Below are positions 1-5,199 of a stretch of 5,199 nt of DNA, one piece after another. Position 1 is the first letter of the stretch. Every line of letters starts with the position of its first letter. Source of the stretch: an uncultured Rickettsiales bacterium (GTDB lineage Bacteria; Pseudomonadota; Alphaproteobacteria; Rickettsiales; UBA998); NCBI GenBank assembly GCA_937982385.1, contig CALJMC010000123.1, positions 1 to 5,199 of the forward strand. The letters run 5' to 3'. The translations under genes were made by a program, and so were the position numbers. The notes under the pieces are model-generated. The model saw only the letters and a program-made list of their open reading frames with translations, searched no databases and was not told the DNA's origin.

Positions 1-89
1 AAACAGAATGTTTGCGCCAGCCATGAGCGTCACAAAGTGACATGCCTATTGCATAGCGCAGGAGCGCGGAGCAGGGGCGAAGGAAATAT
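1..89 (+). other. argG leader region, no complete gene
   Basis: This is the short stretch before argG. One frame is open from the window edge through 90 and closes with TGA at 91-93, overlapping the argG start. Its roughly 30 residues are rich in Arg, Lys, His and Cys and resemble no protein end I know, so I do not call it a gene. The other two forward frames stop at 24-26 and 38-40. An imperfect hairpin is possible at 43-60 (TGC CTAT / ATAG GCA arms, loop TGC, one bulged C), without a following T-run, so it is not a convincing terminator. No good -35/-10 pair was found, and the argG promoter probably lies upstream of the window. Confidence 0.4.
81..84 (+). promoter_or_regulatory. argG ribosome binding site
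   Basis: AGGA within GAAGGAAATAT lies 5 bases before the ATG at 90. It fixes the argG start: the same frame has a TAG at 54-56 and no other start codon between that stop and 90. Confidence 0.7.
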
Positions 90-1286
90 ATGACCAAAGA
101 CATCAAAAAAGTAGTGCTAGCCTATTCAGGCGGACTCGACACTTCAATCATTCTCAAATGGTTGCAGGATGAATATAATTGCGAAGTGGTCACCTTCACT
201 GCCGATATCGGGCAGGGCGAAGAGGTGGAGCCAGTACGCGAGAAAGCCGAGATGTTCGGCGTTAAAGAAATTTATATTGATGATTTACGCGAAGAATTCG
301 TCCGCGATTATGTCTTCCCAATGTTCCGCGCCAATGCGCTCTATGAAGGGGTGTATTTGCTCGGTTCATCCATTGCACGCCCGCTTATTTCAAAACGTCA
401 AATTGAAATTGCTGAAGAAACTGGCGCAGATGCCGTCTCGCACGGCGCGACAGGAAAAGGCAACGACCAAGTACGTTTTGAGCTAGGTTATTACGGTCTC
501 AAGCCAGATATCAAAGTGATTGCGCCATGGCGTGAGTGGGATTTGAACTCCCGCACGAAATTGCTCGAATATGCCCAAAAACATCAAATCCCTGTGGCGA
601 AAGACAAACACGGCGAAGCACCATATTCTATGGATGCAAACTTGCTGCATGTGTCATTTGAAGGTTTAGAACTCGAAGATCCTTGGATTGCACCAAAGGA
701 AGATATGTTCCGTCTGAGCGTATCGCCGTATGATGCACCAAACGAGCCAACCACCATCGAGATTGAGTTCGAAAAAGGTGATCCAATTGCTGTTGACGGT
801 GAAAAACTTTCACCTGCAAACTTGCTCGCCAAGCTGAACAACCTCGCTGGTGCCAATGGTATTGGGCGTATTGATATTGTCGAGAATCGTTATGTCGGTA
901 TGAAAGCCCGCGGAGTCTATGAAACGCCGGGTGGCACTGTGTTGCTCGATGCCCGCCGCGCTATTGAGTCCATCACGCTAGACCGTGAAGCGATGCACCT
1001 TAAAGATGAAATTATGCCACGCTACGCAAAACTCATCTATAATGGCTATTGGTTCTCACCAGAGCGCAAAATGCTACAAGCCGCCATCGACCAATCACAA
1101 GAGCGTGTAACAGGCACAGTCCGCCTAAAACTCTATAAAGGCAACGTCATCATTGAAGGCCGCAAATCCCCCCACAGCATCTATTCCGAAGAGCACGTAA
1201 CCTTCGAAGAAGACGCAGTCTACAACCAACGCGATGCCGAGGGCTTCATTAAGCTGAATGCGCTGAGGTTGAGACTGGCTAAGTAG
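90..1286 (+). CDS. argG: Argininosuccinate synthase
   Basis: This cytoplasmic enzyme of arginine biosynthesis joins citrulline and aspartate, using ATP, to give argininosuccinate, AMP and pyrophosphate. The 398 residues match the usual length of the short, non-E. coli ArgG type. The N-terminal nucleotide-binding domain begins with the pyrophosphate-loop motif AYSGGLDTS (residues 11-19), the first family signature. The second, GATGKGNDQVRF, is at 119-130. Other conserved blocks are YEGVYLLGSSIARPLI (85-100) and the stretch 177-198 around APYSMDANLLH and GLELEDP. The C-terminal tetramerisation domain appears intact. The start at 90 has a good Shine-Dalgarno and an in-frame stop upstream. The next gene, a small membrane protein, starts 9 bases after the stop and is probably co-transcribed. 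I saw no ArgR-type operator in the 89 bases upstream. Identity is secure; nothing suggests damage. Confidence 0.98.
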   Translation: MTKDIKKVVLAYSGGLDTSIILKWLQDEYNCEVVTFTADIGQGEEVEPVREKAEMFGVKEIYIDDLREEFVRDYVFPMFRANALYEGVYLLGSSIARPLISKRQIEIAEETGADAVSHGATGKGNDQVRFELGYYGLKPDIKVIAPWREWDLNSRTKLLEYAQKHQIPVAKDKHGEAPYSMDANLLHVSFEGLELEDPWIAPKEDMFRLSVSPYDAPNEPTTIEIEFEKGDPIAVDGEKLSPANLLAKLNNLAGANGIGRIDIVENRYVGMKARGVYETPGGTVLLDARRAIESITLDREAMHLKDEIMPRYAKLIYNGYWFSPERKMLQAAIDQSQERVTGTVRLKLYKGNVIIEGRKSPHSIYSEEHVTFEEDAVYNQRDAEGFIKLNALRLRLAK

Positions 1287-1293
1287 GGAGGGG
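1285..1293 (+). promoter_or_regulatory. Strong Shine-Dalgarno overlapping argG stop
   Basis: AGGGAGGGG starts inside the argG TAG stop (1284-1286), and its GGAG core (1287-1290) lies 5 bases before the ATG at 1296. It supports both the start of the first membrane gene and its translation from the argG transcript. Confidence 0.65.
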
Positions 1294-1295
1294 AT

Positions 1296-1715
1296 ATGTA
1301 TTTAACGAAAGTATTTATAAAACATTCTGTTTTATATGCTTTATTCATTTTTATTATAGCTTTTTTGAAAGAATCCCTGCGGTGTGAGCTAATGACTCAT
1401 CCCGATTCTGTTTGTACGTTAATGGGCAGCACATACTTATCGACTGTAAAGTTGATGTTATATACAGCGCCAATCTTTGTGGTCGTCGCATATTCATTTT
1501 TCAAATATAATTTATATCTTCTTAGGCACTATTTATTCAGCGCTATGATGCTTCCAACTATCATCTATATTAAAAATATGATTGATGCGTTCGAAATGGG
1601 GGTTATATCAATGCCGCTAATTGGAGGCGTTTTTGTATTGTTCTCGGTAGTTTATTACCTCATCGACAAGAAAATCATCATCAAAAAGCCTGAAGTGGAT
1701 GCCTCAGCAGAATAG
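1296..1715 (+). CDS. Small four-helix membrane protein, unknown function
   Basis: I do not recognise this 139-residue protein. Four hydrophobic stretches can be read as membrane segments at about residues 8-24, 51-68, 75-92 and 104-123. Positive charges sit at the N-terminus (K5, K9), in the short middle loop (K70, R77) and in the tail (KK at 125-126 and 130-131). By the positive-inside rule this predicts both ends in the cytoplasm. The first loop (25-50) would then face the periplasm; it holds Cys30 and Cys40, which could form a disulfide. There is no cleavable signal peptide or lipobox. The gene starts 9 bases after argG with a strong Shine-Dalgarno, so it is probably expressed. It is clearly AT-rich: 1321-1380 has 15 G/C in 60 bases, against 36 in 60 at 421-480 in argG. 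It may be lineage-specific or acquired. That it is a membrane protein is fairly sure; its role is unknown. Confidence 0.75.
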   Translation: MYLTKVFIKHSVLYALFIFIIAFLKESLRCELMTHPDSVCTLMGSTYLSTVKLMLYTAPIFVVVAYSFFKYNLYLLRHYLFSAMMLPTIIYIKNMIDAFEMGVISMPLIGGVFVLFSVVYYLIDKKIIIKKPEVDASAE

Positions 1716-1744
1716 TTGCCCCTACTCAAATCCCTCTCTATACT
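1716..1744 (+). promoter_or_regulatory. Candidate sigma70-type promoter before second membrane gene
   Basis: TTGCCC at 1716-1721 (4 of 6 to the -35 consensus) and TATACT at 1739-1744 (5 of 6 to the -10 consensus) are separated by exactly 17 bases and fill the only gap between genes after argG. Transcription would begin around 1750-1752, at or beside the ATG at 1751, giving a leaderless or nearly leaderless mRNA. That fits the lack of a clear Shine-Dalgarno there. The 7-base direct repeat TACTCAA (1723-1729 and 1741-1747) overlaps the spacer and the -10 and could be an operator or chance. The promoter would serve the second membrane gene, recO and parC. It is predicted by eye only. Confidence 0.4.
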
Positions 1745-1750
1745 CAAGTA

Positions 1751-2164
1751 ATGGAAAAATTCAGTCACATTTTTGGAAGTATACATAAACACTTCGTATA
1801 TTATCTTTTTTCATTAATATATGGCAGTTTTTTGGGATTTATATTAGCCGTGATGTACATGATACTCTCGCCTTCGTCTGTTAGTTATGCAGTATTTCCA
1901 TTTCTTGTACTTATGTTTGCGTTAGGCATTATATTTGCCTTTTTACCTTATGTTGTTTGCATAATACTCATTAAATTTCTAAAACTTAAACATGTTGTTT
2001 TTTATATGCTGCTAGGTGCTATCACAGCCTTTGTAAGCACATATTTGTTATGGAAGAATAGTAATGACTTTCTTATGATTGCAATGGTAATGGTTATGGG
2101 AGTTTTTGCAGGATGGAAGTACCATTACTTTGAATATAAATCAGATTTTCTGGATAAGATATGA
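1751..2164 (+). CDS. Second small four-helix membrane protein, unknown function
   Basis: I do not recognise this 137-residue protein. It is very hydrophobic, with likely membrane segments at about residues 16-39, 47-75 (long), 81-100 and 107-123. The basic loop KFLKLK (75-80) and the N-terminal K3/K13 suggest cytoplasmic ends and a cytoplasmic middle loop. The tail from 122 is aromatic and charged (WKYHYFEYK). The start has no obvious Shine-Dalgarno; a candidate promoter just upstream suggests a leaderless transcript. The stop overlaps the recO start by ATGA (2161-2164), so translation of the two is probably coupled, which argues that this is a real gene. It is AT-rich (16 G/C in 60 bases at 1921-1980), unlike parC (30 in 60 at 3481-3540). 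It resembles the preceding membrane gene in size and layout, but I see no convincing residue similarity. A DNA-repair role cannot be inferred from position alone. Confidence 0.75.
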   Translation: MEKFSHIFGSIHKHFVYYLFSLIYGSFLGFILAVMYMILSPSSVSYAVFPFLVLMFALGIIFAFLPYVVCIILIKFLKLKHVVFYMLLGAITAFVSTYLLWKNSNDFLMIAMVMVMGVFAGWKYHYFEYKSDFLDKI

Positions 2165-2952
2165 AATGGGAAGCAGAAGCGATTATCCTGAATGTAGGGA
2201 AATTCTCTGAGCGTGATGCGGTGGTGACATTGTTTGCGCGAGGTGAGGGGCTTTATCGTGCGGTGGTCAAGGGTGCATTTTCCAAAAAACAACGTGGTGT
2301 GTGGCAGGTGGGGAATATGGTCTATGCCCATTGGAATGCTCGCCTTGAAGAACATATGGGGACTATGTATGGCGAGCTATCCGCCGCCTATGCCGCATGG
2401 GCGATGGATTCGCGCGAAGCGCTGACTGCGATAGCCTCAAGCTGCTCACTGCTAAGCAATAGCCTGATGGAGCGTGACCCACATCCTGCGCTTTATGATG
2501 CATTGTCCGATGTGCTAGAAGCATTCGCCACCAATCATGAATCGCGCTGGGTGCTGTATGGTTTTTATGAATTGTTGCTATTGACCGATGCAGGATTCGG
2601 GTTGGATGTGACATGCTGTGCGTCCACAGGTGAAGTTGAAAACTTGATATATATATCGCCGAAATCAGGCAGGGCGGTGAGTGCGGAGGCGGGTAAGCCC
2701 TATCATGATAGGCTCTTGCCATTGCCACCTTGCGTGCTTACATGGATGAGAGAAGGCGACAAACCTCAAAAAACAGTATTTAATGCCGCAGAAACCCTTG
2801 ACCTGCTTAGGCTTACAGGCTATTTCATGAGTCATTGGTTGTTTGAACAACGCAAGGGTAATGTGCCGCAAGAGCGGGTGCGCTTGGTAGAATTGTTCGC
2901 AAAAGCCTATGAAAATGAATGTAATACAGCTCGGGAAGTCGCAGTCGCATGA
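2161..2952 (+). CDS. recO: DNA repair protein RecO
   Basis: RecO is a cytoplasmic recombination mediator of the RecFOR pathway. With RecR it displaces SSB from single-stranded DNA and helps load RecA at gaps. The protein has 263 residues, normal for the family. The N-terminal OB-fold (about 1-80) opens with MKWEAEAIIL and contains the NVGKFSERDAVVTLF block and RLEEHMGTM (61-69). The helical C-terminal part carries ERDPHPALYDAL (104-115), GFGLD (145-149), YISPKSGRAVS (164-174) and DRLLPLPP (183-190), all typical of alphaproteobacterial RecO. No CxxC pair is present, so a zinc-finger form like that of Deinococcus is unlikely; C152-C153 are adjacent. The start at 2161 fits the conserved Met-x-Trp opening and overlaps the upstream stop by ATGA; only a weak GGATAAG (2152-2158) lies before it. 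The gene overlaps parC at its end. In many alphaproteobacteria era precedes recO; here it does not. Confidence 0.93.
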   Translation: MKWEAEAIILNVGKFSERDAVVTLFARGEGLYRAVVKGAFSKKQRGVWQVGNMVYAHWNARLEEHMGTMYGELSAAYAAWAMDSREALTAIASSCSLLSNSLMERDPHPALYDALSDVLEAFATNHESRWVLYGFYELLLLTDAGFGLDVTCCASTGEVENLIYISPKSGRAVSAEAGKPYHDRLLPLPPCVLTWMREGDKPQKTVFNAAETLDLLRLTGYFMSHWLFEQRKGNVPQERVRLVELFAKAYENECNTAREVAVA

Positions 2953-5177
2953 GTAAGAAGGCCAAAGAAGAAATAATCGAAGAGATATCCTTCAAGGATG
3001 CCATCTCTGAGCGTTATTTGGCCTATGCGATGTCTACAATTACCTCGCGCTCGCTGCCCGATGTGCGTGATGGTCTCAAGCCCGTGCATCGTCGTTTGCT
3101 CTATGCGATGTTGCAGCTGAAGCTTGACCCAAATTCTGGCTATAAAAAATGTGCGCGTGTAGTCGGTGATGTGATGGGTAAGTTTCACCCACATGGTGAC
3201 ACCGCGATTTATGATACGATGGTACGTTTGGCACAGACCTTTGCTGTGCGTTATACGCTCGTTGATGGACAAGGAAACTTTGGTTCTGTCGATGGCGACA
3301 ATGCCGCTGCGATGCGTTATACCGAGGCGCGCCTAACTGCCTTCGCGATGGCGATTATGGAGGGTATTAATTCCGACACGGTCGATTTCCGCCCAACCTA
3401 TGACGGCAATGAAATTGAGCCAGTGGTTATGCCATCATCTGTGCCGAATTTGCTCGCCAATGGTGCAGAGGGAATTGCGGTGGGGATGGCGACATCTGTG
3501 CCACCTCATAATGTCGGTGAGATTGTTGATGCATTGTTGCAGTTGCTCAAAAAGCCATCAGCGAGTATTGAAGAATTATTGGTGCATATGCCTGGGCCCG
3601 ACTTCCCGACTGGTGGGACATTGGTTGAGGAAAAAGCGACGATTCAAAAAGCCTATGAAACGGGCAAAGGTAGCCTGCGGATTCGTGCGAAATGGGAGAA
3701 GGAAGAGCTCTCTCATGGTATGTATCAGATTGTGATTACCGAAATTCCCTATCAAGTGCCGAAATCGCGCTTAATCGAGAAAATTGCTGATTTGTTCAAA
3801 ATGAAGAAGCTACCACTCTTGGGCAATATTTTTGATGAATCTGCGGAAGATATGCGCATCGTGCTGGAGCCGAAAAATCGCTCTGTTGATGCTGAGATAT
3901 TGATGGAGTCACTGTTTAAGGTGACGGATTTGCAAAGCCGTTTCAGCATGAATTTGAACGTGCTGACAGCGAATTCAATGCCGAAAGTGTTGAACCTCAA
4001 AGAGATTCTCAACGAGTTTTTGGCGCACCGCTTTGAAGTGCTGACGCGTCGTACTAACTGGCGTTTGGGTAAGATTGCGGCGCGTCTTGAGATTCTCGAT
4101 GGCTTGATGATTGCTTATCTCAATATTGATGAAGTTATCAGAATTATCCGTTTTGAAGATGAGCCTAAAGCGACGATGATGGCGAAGTGGAAGCTGTCAG
4201 AAGTGCAGGCGGAAGCAATTCTGAATATGCGTTTGCGTTCATTGCGCAAGCTCGAAGAAATCGCGATTCAAGAAGAGATTGATGAGCTGAAAAAAGAACA
4301 AGCAATACTTGAAGATATATTGGCGAATGAGAGTTCGGCACGCAAAGTGATTCGGGGCGAGCTAAAAGATGTACAAAAACGTTTTGGGGTTGATACTGAA
4401 CTGGGCAAACGTCGTACCGTCTTCGCAGATGCACCGACGGAGACTGATATTTCGATTGAAGCGTTTATCGAAAAAGAACCAATCACGATTGTTTATTCCA
4501 AAATGGGCTGGGTGCGTGCACTCAAAGGCAAGGTCGATGAGATGCCAGACATCAAATTCAAAGAGGGTGATGAAGGCTTGTTCTTCCTCAATGCCAGTAC
4601 GACAGATAGCATCAGTTTCTTCTGTTCTAATGGGCGTTTTTATTCGCTCACTGGTGACAGAATTCCGCGTGGAAAAGGCTTTGGTGAGCCAATTCGTTTG
4701 ATGGTTGATTTACCAAATGATGAAGAAGTGTTGGGTGTTTATAACTTCACCAAAGGTCAAAAACTCTTGCTCGCAAGTGATGTGGCTAAAGGCTTTGTGT
4801 GTGATGCTGAGAATGTTGTGGCATCAACCAAAGGCGGCAAGCAAGTGTTGAACCCCGCTAAAGGGAAAGCGGCAGTTTGTCGTGTGATTCCTGAGGGTGA
4901 TGATATGGTCGCAGTCATGGGTAAAAACCGCAAGCTACTTGTGTTTGAGCTCTCTGATCTGCCCGAAATGGCGCGTGGTCAAGGGGTGATGATGCAGCGT
5001 TTCAAAGATGGTGGGCTAGAAGATGCCAAAACCTTCAAACGTGAAGATGGCTTGAGCTGGCAAATTGGCGAACGCACCCGCACCGAAGAAGACATAACCC
5101 CATGGCTCGCCAAGCGTGCATCATCAGGAAAATTGCCGCCTGTTGGGTTCCCTAGAAGTAATAAATTCGGTGAATAA
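2949..5177 (+). CDS. parC: DNA topoisomerase IV subunit A
   Basis: ParC is the DNA-cleaving subunit of topoisomerase IV (ParC2ParE2), which unlinks daughter chromosomes. It has 742 residues, full length for ParC and short for GyrA. The breakage-reunion domain spans about 30-490. It has VRDGLKPVHRRLLYAM (39-54), the quinolone-region motif GKFHPHGDTAIYD (77-89) and the catalytic Arg123-Tyr124 in AAAMRYTEARL. AILNMRLRSLRKLE at 423-436 is followed by a charged helical stretch to about 480. The C-terminal beta-pinwheel DNA-wrapping domain (from about 500) includes YSKMGWVRALKG (516-527), PRGKGFGEP (573-581) and TKGGKQVLN (627-635). A canonical GyrA box (QRRGGKG type) is absent, and the tail ends in GFPRSNKFG, as in alphaproteobacterial ParC; both favour ParC over GyrA. 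It overlaps recO by ATGA; GGGAAG (2933-2938) is a modest Shine-Dalgarno. No terminator is visible in the 22 bases after the stop. Confidence 0.96.
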   Translation: MSKKAKEEIIEEISFKDAISERYLAYAMSTITSRSLPDVRDGLKPVHRRLLYAMLQLKLDPNSGYKKCARVVGDVMGKFHPHGDTAIYDTMVRLAQTFAVRYTLVDGQGNFGSVDGDNAAAMRYTEARLTAFAMAIMEGINSDTVDFRPTYDGNEIEPVVMPSSVPNLLANGAEGIAVGMATSVPPHNVGEIVDALLQLLKKPSASIEELLVHMPGPDFPTGGTLVEEKATIQKAYETGKGSLRIRAKWEKEELSHGMYQIVITEIPYQVPKSRLIEKIADLFKMKKLPLLGNIFDESAEDMRIVLEPKNRSVDAEILMESLFKVTDLQSRFSMNLNVLTANSMPKVLNLKEILNEFLAHRFEVLTRRTNWRLGKIAARLEILDGLMIAYLNIDEVIRIIRFEDEPKATMMAKWKLSEVQAEAILNMRLRSLRKLEEIAIQEEIDELKKEQAILEDILANESSARKVIRGELKDVQKRFGVDTELGKRRTVFADAPTETDISIEAFIEKEPITIVYSKMGWVRALKGKVDEMPDIKFKEGDEGLFFLNASTTDSISFFCSNGRFYSLTGDRIPRGKGFGEPIRLMVDLPNDEEVLGVYNFTKGQKLLLASDVAKGFVCDAENVVASTKGGKQVLNPAKGKAAVCRVIPEGDDMVAVMGKNRKLLVFELSDLPEMARGQGVMMQRFKDGGLEDAKTFKREDGLSWQIGERTRTEEDITPWLAKRASSGKLPPVGFPRSNKFGE

Positions 5178-5199
5178 TTAGACGCGAGTTGTTGAATGC

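Noticed and set aside
23..56. Two tiny leader reading frames before argG (ATG at 23 with stop 38-40; ATG at 42 with stop 54-56)
   Set aside because: Only five and four codons, no ribosome sites, and no run of arginine codons that would suggest attenuation control.
1..93. Open frame from the window edge ending TGA at 91-93, overlapping the argG start; possible tail of an upstream gene
   Set aside because: About 30 residues rich in Arg, His, Cys and Lys with no recognisable motif. A good argG ribosome site lies within it, but a random open frame of this length is common.
584..856. Reverse-strand open frames within argG
   Set aside because: They lie opposite strongly conserved argG codons, show low-complexity Ser-rich or random content, and have no family resemblance.
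1506..1511. Perfect TATAAT as a -10 box inside the first membrane gene
   Set aside because: The base stretch 17 bases upstream (TCGTCG) does not resemble a -35 box, and such hexamers are expected by chance in AT-rich coding sequence.
1296..2164. The two membrane genes as a paralogous pair or toxin-antitoxin pair
   Set aside because: Size and four-segment layout agree, but by eye there is no sustained residue similarity beyond a Gly-Val-Phe near the last segment, and neither looks like a soluble antitoxin or a known toxin.
2363..2728. Reverse-strand open frame of 121 residues within recO
   Set aside because: His-, Pro- and Ser-rich translation typical of an antisense shadow; recO on the other strand is clearly the real gene.
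2949..5177. This gene as gyrA rather than parC
   Set aside because: The length, absence of a canonical GyrA box, the GFPRSNKFG end and the recO neighbour all fit alphaproteobacterial ParC better.
5178..5199. Terminator after parC
   Set aside because: The 22 bases contain no inverted repeat followed by a T-run; a terminator may lie beyond the window.

Overview
The window holds five protein-coding genes, all on the + strand and tightly packed, with no RNA gene, CRISPR array or insertion sequence that I can see. Three encode well-known housekeeping proteins: argininosuccinate synthase (argG), the recombination mediator RecO, and topoisomerase IV subunit A (ParC). Between argG and recO lie two small AT-rich genes for unrecognised membrane proteins of about 138 residues, each with four predicted membrane segments.

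The organism looks like an alphaproteobacterium of moderate GC content. The RecO sequence (Met-x-Trp start, ERDPHPALYDAL, GFGLD, YISPKSGRAVS, DRLLPLPP), the ParC C-terminus ending in LPPVGFPRSNKFGE, and the adjacent recO-parC order all match what I know of that class. This is recognition from memory, not a database search, and I cannot name a genus.

Layout: 1-89 is a short leader with a Shine-Dalgarno before argG (90-1286). The first membrane gene (1296-1715) follows 9 bases after argG, with its Shine-Dalgarno touching the argG stop codon. A 35-base gap (1716-1750) contains a candidate sigma70-type promoter placed so that its transcript would start at or next to the ATG of the second membrane gene (1751-2164). 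That gene overlaps recO (2161-2952) by ATGA, and recO overlaps parC (2949-5177) by another ATGA. The last 22 bases hold nothing recognisable. No stretch over 100 bases lacks a gene.

The likely transcription units are argG with the first membrane gene, then second membrane gene-recO-parC, possibly with read-through. RecO (RecFOR repair) and ParC (chromosome decatenation) both serve genome maintenance; ArgG makes arginine and has no evident functional link to them. The unknown part, and the place to look for anything new, is the AT-rich pair of membrane genes. I see no sign of a complete novel defence or mobile system.
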